A stretch of DNA of 10,346 nucleotides from an uncultured Clostridia bacterium (GTDB taxonomy: Bacteria > Bacillota > Clostridia > Christensenellales > Aristaeellaceae), in assembly GCA_946410395.1 (NCBI GenBank), contig CAMKAE010000063.1:1-10346 (forward strand). Reading direction: 5' to 3'. The notes under the pieces were generated by a model. It was given only the letters and a program-made list of their open reading frames with translations, did no database searches and was not told the DNA's origin. A program made the translations under genes and the position numbers. Below are positions 1 to 7,285 of this stretch, one piece after another (position 1 is the first letter of the stretch; every line of letters starts with the position of its first letter).

Positions 1-11
1 TAAAAAAGGAA

Positions 12-752
12 GTGGATGCTTTGCCCAGTACCATCCAGGTGTTCGGCACGCTGGTGACGGCGGCGGCGCTGATGATCGGCGACCCGGTGTCCCTGGTGAC
101 GCCCCAGAACAATCCCGATGACCTGCTGCTCGTAAACCGGGACTGGCCCATCAGCGGGGATTATGCCCCCGACGTGCGGGTCAGCCAGGTGCCCGGCCAG
201 GTGCGCAAGCTCCGGGAGGAGGCCGCAACGGCCCTGGAGGCCATGTTTGCCGCTTGCAAGGCGGAGACCGGCGCGCAGCTGATATCCGTCAGCGGCTACC
301 GGGACTATGAAAAGCAGGCCCGGATCTACAACAACAAGCTGAAAAGGGTTCACGGCAGCGTGGAGAAGGCCGACGAGTACGTGGCCCGGGCCGGGACCAG
401 TGAGCACCAGACGGGGCTGACCATGGACGTGGGCCAGCGGAGCGTGAAGGACAGCCTGGGCGACGAATTCGGCCTGAGCACGGGCGGCATCTGGATCCGC
501 GAGAACTGCTGGCGCTTCGGGTTTATCCTGCGCTATGACCGGGGCTGGGAGGAAATCACGGGCTATGAGTACGAGCCCTGGCATGTGCGCTATGTGGGCC
601 TGGCCCATGCGGCGGCCCTTCACGCTCATCCGCAGCCCCTGGAGACCTACCTGCTGACGGTCCGGCAGGAACGGTTCATGGAAATCCTGGGGACTGAGGA
701 AGAAATCATCGGCGTGCTGGCTGTCCCGGAGACGGCCGGAGAGGAGGAGTGA
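12..752 (+). CDS. M15B (VanY-type) D-alanyl-D-alanine carboxypeptidase-like protein, N-terminus uncertain
   Basis: This is a zinc peptidase of the VanY/DacB-like M15B family, which removes the terminal D-Ala from peptidoglycan stem peptides outside the membrane. Counting from the GTG at 12, the substrate-side motif SGYRDYEKQ is at residues 94-102, SEHQTGLTMD at 130-139 supplies zinc ligands H132 and D139, and EPWH at 188-191 supplies catalytic E188 and zinc ligand H191. The catalytic domain spans roughly residues 40-210 and looks complete. The N-terminus is unsettled. The frame stays open to the window's left edge, the GTG at 12 lies only 1 nt after the AAGGA sequence, and a TTG at 21 would be better spaced from it. 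Residues 7-29 are hydrophobic (possible anchor or signal) but no basic n-region is visible. The stop lies 3 nt before the next, paralogous gene. Family assignment is firm; cleavage of D-Ala-D-Ala specifically is inferred from the family. Confidence 0.85.
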   Translation: MDALPSTIQVFGTLVTAAALMIGDPVSLVTPQNNPDDLLLVNRDWPISGDYAPDVRVSQVPGQVRKLREEAATALEAMFAACKAETGAQLISVSGYRDYEKQARIYNNKLKRVHGSVEKADEYVARAGTSEHQTGLTMDVGQRSVKDSLGDEFGLSTGGIWIRENCWRFGFILRYDRGWEEITGYEYEPWHVRYVGLAHAAALHAHPQPLETYLLTVRQERFMEILGTEEEIIGVLAVPETAGEEE

Positions 753-755
753 CGG

Positions 756-1613
756 ATGCGGACCATGAGACGGTTTTTATGTGTTCTGGCGGCGGCGCTG
801 CTGGCGGCCTGCCCGGCGCTGGCGGAGGACGAACTGGAGGATTTTTCCCTGCTGGACCTGGTGGACGATCTGGAGTATGAGGAGACCTATGACAGCGTGT
901 CCTGGGATTTCCCGGTACGCCTGTCGGACCTGGATCCCGAGCTGATCCGCATTGCCAACAAGCAGGTCCTGCTGCCCAAGGATTATGTGCCGGAGAACTT
1001 GGTGAAGGTCCCCAGGGACCCGGCCCAGGGCGGCATCCGCTGGGCGGTGACCCCCACCGACGGCAAGCTGAACGGCCAGTACCTCCGGGAGGAGGCCGCC
1101 GAGGCCCTCTGCGCGATGAACGCGGCCATGCGCGAGGTGGAAGGCTTCCGGGATATGTACCTCAAAAGCGCCTACCGCTCTTATGCCAAGCAGAAGACGA
1201 TGTACCACAACCGGCTGGCCAAGAACAACGGCCGGGACGACGGCTGGGTGTCCATGGAGGGGGCCAGCGACCATCAGACCGGCCTGGGCTGCGACGTGGT
1301 GCCGAAGAACTGGAAAGACAAGTCCATGAACGACAAGATGATGAAGGAGCCGGAGTGCCAGTGGATGGCGGAGCACTGCCACGAGTACGGCTTCATCATC
1401 CGCTATCCCGCGGACAAAAAGGAGATCACCGGCATCAACACCGAGCCCTGGCACCTGCGCTATGTGGGCGTCCCCGTGGCCACCTACATCATGGAGAACG
1501 GTCTGTGCCTCGAGGAGTTCCACGATCAGCTCCAGGCGGCCGTCGACGCGTTTCTCACGGCCGGGGGAGATCCCCTGCTGGTGAGCGGACTGGTTCAGAC
1601 TTCGGCGGAGTGA
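756..1613 (+). CDS. Exported M15B D-alanyl-D-alanine carboxypeptidase-like protein, possible lipoprotein
   Basis: This is the second M15B zinc carboxypeptidase, a diverged paralogue of the gene just upstream. The N-terminus is a clear export signal: basic residues at 2-6 and a hydrophobic core at 7-18. LAAC at residues 16-19 fits a lipobox, which would make C19 the lipid-anchored residue; cleavage by signal peptidase I after ALA (residue 23) is the alternative. An acidic stretch follows (residues 24-45). Catalytic motifs are intact: SAYRSYAKQ at 138-146, SDHQTGLGCD at 171-180 with zinc ligands H173 and D180, and EPWH at 230-233 with E230 and H233. The expected role is trimming the terminal D-Ala of peptidoglycan stems at the cell surface. 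A GGAGGAG ribosome site (742-748) lies 7 nt before the ATG; an in-frame ATG at 765 is a weaker alternative start. The gene starts 3 nt after its paralogue and ends 16 nt before the GH2 gene, so co-transcription is likely. Confidence 0.9.
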   Translation: MRTMRRFLCVLAAALLAACPALAEDELEDFSLLDLVDDLEYEETYDSVSWDFPVRLSDLDPELIRIANKQVLLPKDYVPENLVKVPRDPAQGGIRWAVTPTDGKLNGQYLREEAAEALCAMNAAMREVEGFRDMYLKSAYRSYAKQKTMYHNRLAKNNGRDDGWVSMEGASDHQTGLGCDVVPKNWKDKSMNDKMMKEPECQWMAEHCHEYGFIIRYPADKKEITGINTEPWHLRYVGVPVATYIMENGLCLEEFHDQLQAAVDAFLTAGGDPLLVSGLVQTSAE

Positions 1614-1629
1614 AAACGGAGGATAAGCA

Positions 1630-4600
1630 ATGCGGACATTGATCAACACGGGCTGGCAGTTTTGCAAGGCGCGGCCGGACACGCCCTGGGCGGATGTGAA
1701 GGAGACGGACTGGCAGAGCGTCTCTCTGCCCCACGACTGGCTCATCGGCCAGGAGAACGCCCTGTATGAGACCGGGGACGGCCTCTACCGGCGCGTGCTG
1801 ACCTGCCCGCCGGGCGAGGAGGAGAGCGCGTGGATCCTCCGCTTTGACGGCGTGTACATGGACTGTGTCGTGTCCCTGAACGGCGAGGAGGTCTGCGTTC
1901 ACCGCTACGGCTATACGGCCTTTGAGGCGGCGCTCACCGGCCGGATCCGCCCCGGGGACAACCTGCTGACCGTGCGGGTCCGCTACCGCAGCCCCAACAG
2001 CCGCTGGTACTCCGGTGCCGGCATTTTCCGGGACGTTTTTCTCTTTGTGCACCGGGGGCCGTACCTGGTCGCGGACGGCGTCTACGCGGTTCCCCGCCGG
2101 GAGGAGAACGGCTGGTGGACGCTGGATGTCACGGCCGAGACAGTGAAGGCGGACGGGGAAACCGTGCGCTTTGCCCTGACCCGGGGCGGCGAGACCGCGG
2201 CACAGGCCGAGGCGGCCGCGGAAAACGGAAAGGTCCGGGCGGCGCTGCGGGTGCAGTTTCCCCGCCGCTGGTCCACCGAAGACCCGGCGCTCTACCGCCT
2301 GAGCGCGGCGCTGGGCGACGACAGCCTGGCGATGAACATCGGCTTCCGGGAGACGGCCTTCGACCCGGAGCGGGGCTTCCTGCTCAACGGCGAGGTGACC
2401 AAGCTCAGGGGCGTGTGCCTGCACCACGACCTGGGGCTGCTGGGCAGCGCGTTCAACGAAAAGGCTGCGCGGCGCCAGCTGCAGACCATGCTGGACATGG
2501 GGGTCAACGCCGTGCGCACCTCCCACAATCCGCCCGCAGCCCGCTTCCTGGACCTGTGCGACGCCATGGGCATCCTGGTGGCGGACGAGTTCACCGACAT
2601 GTGGCGCCGGCCCAAGACGACCTATGACTACGCCCGCTTCTTCGATGCCTGCGTGGCGGAGGACGCGGCCAGCTGGGTGCGGCGGGACCGGAACCATCCC
2701 AGTGTGATCCTGTGGTCCGTGGGCAATGAGATCTATGACACCTTCGCGGACCCGGAGGCGGTGGACATCACCCGGCAGCTGCGGGATTACACCCGCCTGC
2801 ACGATCCGGCCGGTAACGCCCGGGCCACCATCGGCAGCAACTACATGCCCTGGGAGGGTGCCCAGAAGTGCGCCGACGTGCTGAAGATCGCCGGATACAA
2901 TTACGCGGAAAAGTATTACGCGCAGCACCACGCGGAGCACCCGGACTGGGTGATCTACGGCAGTGAGACCGCTTCTGTGCTGGCCTCCCGCGGCGTATAC
3001 CATTTCCCCATCGGCACGGACATCCTCTCCGACGAGGACCTGCAGTGCTCGGCCCTGGGCAACAGCAACACCTCCTGGGGCGCGACGGACCTGAGCCGCA
3101 TGCTGGCCGACGACCTGAACACGCCCTTCTCGATGGGCCAGTTCATCTGGTCGGGCATCGATTACATCGGCGAGCCCACTCCCTACCACACCCGCAGCTG
3201 CTACTTCGGCCAGGCGGACACGGCCTGCTTCCCCAAGGATCCGTACTACCGCTTTCAGGCGGCGTGGACAGACCGGCCCATGGCCCACATCGGCGTCCGC
3301 TGGGACTGGAATCCGGGCCAGCTGATCGACGTGCCCGTGATGACCAACTGTGCCTCAGCGGAGCTGTACCTGAACGGGGTTTCCCTGGGCGCGAAGACGG
3401 TGGACCAGCGGGACGCCGCCCGGGCCCTGGCCGTGTGGCAGGTGCCCTTTGCCCCCGGCTCGCTGCAGGTGCGCTGCTTCGACGCCGACGGCCATCTCCG
3501 GGCCCAGGACATGCGCGTGACGCCCGGGGAGCCGGCCCGCCTGGTCCTGGAGTGCGACACCGGCACGCTCCGGGCCGACGGTGAGGACCTGGTTTTCCTG
3601 ACGGTCTCCTGCACCGATGACCAGGGCATTCCGGTGGAGGACGCCAACAGCCGGGTGCGGGTCCGCGTGGACGGGCCGGCTTATCTGATGGGCGTGGACA
3701 ACGGCGACTCCACCGATCCGGACGGCTATCGGCAGGACAGCCGCCGGCTCTTCTCGGGCAGGCTGCTGGTGGCGGTGGGCATGGCGAAAGCACCGGGCGA
3801 GGTCACGGTCACGGTGGAGGCGGACGGCCTGGAGCCGGCGCGCAGGACACTGACGGCCCTGCCGGCGGAGCGGGTCGCCGACACCGTGCCCCCGGTGATC
3901 CGGCACGTGGAGGACAGCCATGTCCCGGAGGTCCGGCGCATCGAACTGACCGCTCTGAGCACCACGGATCTGACGCCGGAGCATCCCGCGGTTGACATCG
4001 CGGTCCGGGTGCTGCCGGAGGCCGCCGCGGCGCAGCCCCTGGCCTTCCGCATCGTGAACGATCAGGGGATCACCTCCCCGGCGGCGACTGCGGAAGCGAT
4101 CCCCGGCGGCGTGCGGGTGACCGGGCTGGGCGACGGGGCGCTGTACCTGCGGGTTACCGCTGCCAACGGGGACAGCCATCCGCGGATCATCTCCCAGCTG
4201 GAGCTGAGCCTGAGCGGCTTCGGCAAGGCCAACCTGGACCCCTACGGCTTTGTCACGGCGGGCCTGTACGACCTGCACGCGGGCGACATCGGCGCGGGCA
4301 ACGAGCAGGGCGTCTCCTTTGCCCGGGAGGGCGAGAGCATGGTGGGCTTCAGCCATGTGGACTTCGGCTCCGTGGGCTCGGACGAGATCACCGTGCCGGT
4401 CTTTGCCCTGAACGACGACCGCTACGACATCCGCCTGTGGCAGGGGGTCCCCGGTCAGGGCGGCGAGATGCTGGCGGTGCTCTCCTATCAGAAGCCGTCC
4501 GTCTGGAACGTCTACCAGCCGGAGACCTGGAAGCTGCCCAGGCGGCTGACGGGCCTGCAGACCCTGTGCTTCACGCTGGACAAAAAAGCGCACATGAAGG

Positions 4601-4998
4601 GCTTCTCCTTCACGCGCCAGAGCCGGGCCTGGCTGCGGCTGCGGGCCCTGGACGCCGACGCCCTCTACGGCGACGACTTCACCCGCACCGACACGCAGGT
4701 GGCCGGGATCGGCAACAACGTGACGCTGCTCTACCGGGGCATGGACTTCGGCGTCGGCGGGCTGGTGCGCCTGCGCCTGAGGGGCGCGACGGCCAACGAG
4801 GCCTGCTCGGTCAACCTGCGCTTCACCGACGCGGACGGGAACCAGACCACGCAGATGTGCGTCTTCACCCGGGACGGCGGCGATGAGCAGACCTTCGCGC
4901 TGCGTGCGCCGGCCGGCCTGTGCGACGTGGCCTTTGTCTTCCTGCCCGGCGCGCAGTTCGACTTCACGGACTTTCGGTTTTCGGAGGGAGAGGCATGA
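1630..4998 (+). CDS. Glycoside hydrolase family 2, DUF4982-type beta-galactosidase-like, with two C-terminal CBM6-like domains
   Basis: This large exo-acting retaining glycosidase has 1122 residues. Apparent domain order: N-terminal sugar-binding jelly roll (about 1-145), Ig-like domain (148-240), GH2 TIM barrel (245-550), DUF4982-like segment (555-625), Ig-like GH2 C-terminal domain (635-745), a further beta-rich domain (755-860), and two CBM6-like domains (about 865-995 and 1008-1118). The acid/base is E367 in SVGNE and the nucleophile is E446 in YGSETAS. WSGIDYIGEPTPY at 507-519 is typical of the DUF4982 beta-galactosidase subgroup. There is no signal peptide, so it should act in the cytoplasm, which is unusual for a protein carrying binding modules. 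GGAGGA (1618-1623) sits 6 nt before the ATG. It overlaps the next gene by 4 nt. The GH39 and GH67 neighbours suggest it removes a side sugar from xylan oligosaccharides. Galactosidase specificity is the family default; other exo activities known in GH2 cannot be excluded. Confidence 0.9.
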   Translation: MRTLINTGWQFCKARPDTPWADVKETDWQSVSLPHDWLIGQENALYETGDGLYRRVLTCPPGEEESAWILRFDGVYMDCVVSLNGEEVCVHRYGYTAFEAALTGRIRPGDNLLTVRVRYRSPNSRWYSGAGIFRDVFLFVHRGPYLVADGVYAVPRREENGWWTLDVTAETVKADGETVRFALTRGGETAAQAEAAAENGKVRAALRVQFPRRWSTEDPALYRLSAALGDDSLAMNIGFRETAFDPERGFLLNGEVTKLRGVCLHHDLGLLGSAFNEKAARRQLQTMLDMGVNAVRTSHNPPAARFLDLCDAMGILVADEFTDMWRRPKTTYDYARFFDACVAEDAASWVRRDRNHPSVILWSVGNEIYDTFADPEAVDITRQLRDYTRLHDPAGNARATIGSNYMPWEGAQKCADVLKIAGYNYAEKYYAQHHAEHPDWVIYGSETASVLASRGVYHFPIGTDILSDEDLQCSALGNSNTSWGATDLSRMLADDLNTPFSMGQFIWSGIDYIGEPTPYHTRSCYFGQADTACFPKDPYYRFQAAWTDRPMAHIGVRWDWNPGQLIDVPVMTNCASAELYLNGVSLGAKTVDQRDAARALAVWQVPFAPGSLQVRCFDADGHLRAQDMRVTPGEPARLVLECDTGTLRADGEDLVFLTVSCTDDQGIPVEDANSRVRVRVDGPAYLMGVDNGDSTDPDGYRQDSRRLFSGRLLVAVGMAKAPGEVTVTVEADGLEPARRTLTALPAERVADTVPPVIRHVEDSHVPEVRRIELTALSTTDLTPEHPAVDIAVRVLPEAAAAQPLAFRIVNDQGITSPAATAEAIPGGVRVTGLGDGALYLRVTAANGDSHPRIISQLELSLSGFGKANLDPYGFVTAGLYDLHAGDIGAGNEQGVSFAREGESMVGFSHVDFGSVGSDEITVPVFALNDDRYDIRLWQGVPGQGGEMLAVLSYQKPSVWNVYQPETWKLPRRLTGLQTLCFTLDKKAHMKGFSFTRQSRAWLRLRALDADALYGDDFTRTDTQVAGIGNNVTLLYRGMDFGVGGLVRLRLRGATANEACSVNLRFTDADGNQTTQMCVFTRDGGDEQTFALRAPAGLCDVAFVFLPGAQFDFTDFRFSEGEA
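4983..4990 (+). promoter_or_regulatory. Ribosome binding site setting the start of the MBL-fold gene
   Basis: GGAGGGAG inside the last codons of the GH2 gene lies about 7 nt before the ATG at 4995. The reading frame is open further upstream to 4920, but this site and the ATGA overlap with the GH2 stop codon select the ATG at 4995. Confidence 0.8.
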
Positions 4999-5783
4999 GC
5001 TTTCGCGCAAATGAGGTGCTGCCCGGGGTCTGGCACATCGCGGACCCGATGGGCGTGTGCTGCACGCTGCTGACGGGCGAGCGGGCGGCCCTGCTGGTGG
5101 ACACGGGCTACGGCATGGAAAACCTCGCGGCCTTCGTGCGGACCCTGACGGACAAGCCCCTGTCGGTCCTGCTGACCCACGGCCATCACGACCACGCCCT
5201 GGGCGCCATGCACTTTGACCGGGTGTGGCTGTTCCCGGAGGACGCCGGGGTCTATGCGACCTACACCAACGACCATTGGCGGCGGCACGTGCTGGCGGGC
5301 GCCCGGGCCAACGGGCGCGCCGCGGACGAGGCGGCCTTCCTGTCCGCGCCCGTGCCGGCGTGGGAAGCGCCCCCGGCCCTGGTCGATCTGGGCGGGCTGA
5401 GCGCGCGGATCCTGCTCTGCCCCGGGCACACGCCCGGCTCCGCGGTGGTCTATGTGCCGGAGCGCGCGCTGCTGCTGACCGGGGACGACTGGAACCCCGT
5501 GACCTGGCTGTTCTTCCCGGAAGCCCTGCCCGTGCGGGCGTGGCGGACCAACGCGGCGCGTCTGGCGGAGCTGCCCTTCGCCCATGTGCTGTGCAGCCAC
5601 CGGGAAAACCTCTGGCCCCGGGCGGCCTTCACGGACTTCGTGGCCGGGATGACGGACGAGGCGCTGCGGGCGGCGGCGCCCGCCGGCGAGGGCGCCAGCA
5701 TGGGCATCAACACGCACCGGGCGGTGCTGAAAGACACGGACCAATGCCTGGTCTTTGACCGGGACAAATTCGGGGAGGAATGA
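4995..5783 (+). CDS. Metallo-beta-lactamase-fold hydrolase
   Basis: This 262-residue protein belongs to the metallo-beta-lactamase (MBL) superfamily and probably carries two metal ions. The HxHxDH signature is at residues 62-67 in THGHHDHALG. Further ligands are probably H145 (CPGHTPGSA), D164 (LTGDDW) and H202 (CSHRE), so the metal set looks complete. There is no signal peptide and it is probably cytoplasmic. The frame is open upstream, but the ATG at 4995 is preferred: it overlaps the GH2 stop as ATGA, has its own ribosome site, and begins a normal MBL N-terminus. Translational coupling to GH2 is likely. Substrate cannot be read from sequence; family members hydrolyse lactones, thioesters, phosphodiesters and other esters. 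Its position between GH2 and GH39 suggests a sugar-linked ester or lactone from xylan breakdown, but that rests on context alone. Confidence 0.88.
   Translation: MSFRANEVLPGVWHIADPMGVCCTLLTGERAALLVDTGYGMENLAAFVRTLTDKPLSVLLTHGHHDHALGAMHFDRVWLFPEDAGVYATYTNDHWRRHVLAGARANGRAADEAAFLSAPVPAWEAPPALVDLGGLSARILLCPGHTPGSAVVYVPERALLLTGDDWNPVTWLFFPEALPVRAWRTNAARLAELPFAHVLCSHRENLWPRAAFTDFVAGMTDEALRAAAPAGEGASMGINTHRAVLKDTDQCLVFDRDKFGEE
5774..5778 (+). promoter_or_regulatory. Ribosome binding site setting the start of the GH39 gene
   Basis: GGAGG at 5774-5778 lies 10 nt before the ATG at 5789 but only 1 nt before an in-frame ATG at 5780. The upstream ATG overlaps the MBL stop as ATGA but is too close to this site, so 5789 is the likelier start. 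Confidence 0.7.
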
Positions 5784-5788
5784 CAGCG

Positions 5789-7282
5789 ATGGAAAAGCGG
5801 ATTCAACTGACGGCCGACAGCCGGGCGGATTTCAACAACAAAGCGGCCTTCTGTGTGGGTACGGGGCGGCTGGGCCTCGGGCTGCAGGCGGAATACCAGG
5901 CACAGCTGAAGGCGGTGCAGGACCGCTGCCATTTCCGCTACATTCGCGGCCACGGCCTCTTCCACGAGGATCTGGCCATCCATCAGTCCGTGCACATGCC
6001 GGACGGCAGTATTCAGGAGACTTACTGCTTCACCTACCTGGACCGGCTCATGGACGCCTACCGGGCCTGCGGGATCCGGCCCTTCCTGGAGCTGGGCTTT
6101 ATGCCCAAGGCCATCGCGTCCGGCGAACAGACGATATTCTGGTGGCAGGGCAACACCACGCCGCCCAGGGATGAGGACGCCTGGGTTCGGCTGGTGAAGG
6201 CCACGCTGACCCACCTGAAGGAGCGCTACGGCGCCGCGGAGGTCTCCACCTGGCCCTGCGAGATCTGGAACGAGCCCAATCTGCCGGGCTTCTGGGAGAA
6301 CGCGGACCTGGAGAAATACCTGCGGCTGTATCAGATCACGTCCCGGGCGGTGAAGGAAGTGCTGCCGGACATGCCGGTGGGAGGTCCCGCGGTCTGCGGC
6401 GGCAGCACCACGGAGAACTGGATCGAGCGCTTCCTGTGCTTCTGCCGGGACGAGAAGCTGCCCCTGGACTTTGTCTCCCGCCACGCCTACATGGCGGAAA
6501 CGCCCGAGCGCAAGGGCCGTTATATTTATCATCACATGTGCGAGGCGGAGCACACCGTGGCGGAGATGCGCCAGACCCGGGAGCACATCGACGCCTTCCC
6601 GGAGTTCAGGGGCCTCCCGATGCACATCACGGAGTTCAACACCAGCTACAATCCGCGCTGCCCGCTCCACGACCTGCCGGAGAACGCGGCCCACATCGCG
6701 GGGCTGCTGGCGGCGCTGGGCGACGTGGCGGACAGCTACAGCTACTGGACCTTCGGCGACGTGTTCGAGGAGAGCGGCATCGCGCCGACGCCCTTCCACG
6801 GCGGCTTTGGCATGATGGCGGATCAGTGCATCCCGAAGCCCACGCTGGCAGCGTTTGAGTTCTTCTGCAACCTGAAGGGCGAATGCGCCTGGCGCGATGA
6901 GCACAGCGTGATCCTGCGCCGGGAGGACGGCAGCTGGGAGGGCGTGGCCTGGAACCTGCAGCGCAAGGGCCGGGAGAGCCTGACCCTGAACCTCTCCCTG
7001 CCGCTGGCCGGCCGGGGCTGCCTGCTGACCCGCTGGGTGGACGAGGAGCGCGGGAACCCCGCGGCGGCCTGGCACGCCATGGGCGAGCCCGCCACGCTTT
7101 CGGAGGCCCAGCTGGCCTTCCTGCGGGAGACGGCGGTGCCCGGGACCCGGGCGCAGACCGTGGAGGACGGGGCCTTCACCCTGACGCTGGGGCCCAACGC
7201 CGTGCTGCACTTCACCCTGAATCCCGCGCCCCTGACCCCCGATCTGGGCTATGAATACGGCTGGTATGCCGCGGAGGAATGA
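5789..7282 (+). CDS. Glycoside hydrolase family 39, beta-xylosidase-like
   Basis: This is a retaining exo-glycosidase of clan GH-A, family GH39, 497 residues, close to the roughly 500 usual for bacterial GH39 beta-xylosidases. The acid/base is E162 in EIWNEPNLPGF and the nucleophile is E282 in HITEFNTSY, both in contexts characteristic of GH39 XynB enzymes. A TIM barrel covers about residues 15-345, including GGPAVCGG (198-205) and SYWTFGDVFEE near 320; a beta-sandwich accessory domain (about 350-480) follows. No signal peptide is present, so it should release xylose from the non-reducing end of short xylo-oligosaccharides in the cytoplasm. The ATG at 5789 is preferred over the ATG at 5780 on ribosome-site spacing. 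It starts 5 nt after the MBL gene and ends 3 nt before the GH67 alpha-glucuronidase gene, which supports a glucuronoxylan role. Alpha-L-iduronidase, the other classical GH39 activity, is unlikely in this setting. Confidence 0.9.
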   Translation: MEKRIQLTADSRADFNNKAAFCVGTGRLGLGLQAEYQAQLKAVQDRCHFRYIRGHGLFHEDLAIHQSVHMPDGSIQETYCFTYLDRLMDAYRACGIRPFLELGFMPKAIASGEQTIFWWQGNTTPPRDEDAWVRLVKATLTHLKERYGAAEVSTWPCEIWNEPNLPGFWENADLEKYLRLYQITSRAVKEVLPDMPVGGPAVCGGSTTENWIERFLCFCRDEKLPLDFVSRHAYMAETPERKGRYIYHHMCEAEHTVAEMRQTREHIDAFPEFRGLPMHITEFNTSYNPRCPLHDLPENAAHIAGLLAALGDVADSYSYWTFGDVFEESGIAPTPFHGGFGMMADQCIPKPTLAAFEFFCNLKGECAWRDEHSVILRREDGSWEGVAWNLQRKGRESLTLNLSLPLAGRGCLLTRWVDEERGNPAAAWHAMGEPATLSEAQLAFLRETAVPGTRAQTVEDGAFTLTLGPNAVLHFTLNPAPLTPDLGYEYGWYAAEE

Positions 7283-7285
7283 GCG

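Noticed and set aside
777..1745. Antisense open reading frame of 322 codons over the second M15B gene
   Set aside because: In register with the sense gene and without recognisable protein features.
1555..3288. Antisense open reading frame of 577 codons over the GH2 gene
   Set aside because: It is in the same codon register as the GH2 gene, which carries catalytic motifs and a ribosome site; this frame is explained by rare use of TTA, CTA and TCA.
4920..4994. 25-residue N-terminal extension of the MBL-fold protein
   Set aside because: It lies wholly inside the GH2 coding region. The ATG at 4995 has a well-spaced ribosome site and gives a normal MBL N-terminus.
3355..5010. Antisense open reading frame of 551 codons over the C-terminal half of GH2
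   Set aside because: Same register effect as above; no domain or start signal supports it.
5780..5788. Upstream ATG for the GH39 gene that overlaps the MBL stop codon
   Set aside because: Only 1 nt separates it from GGAGG; the ATG at 5789 has 10-nt spacing and adds nothing unusual to the protein.
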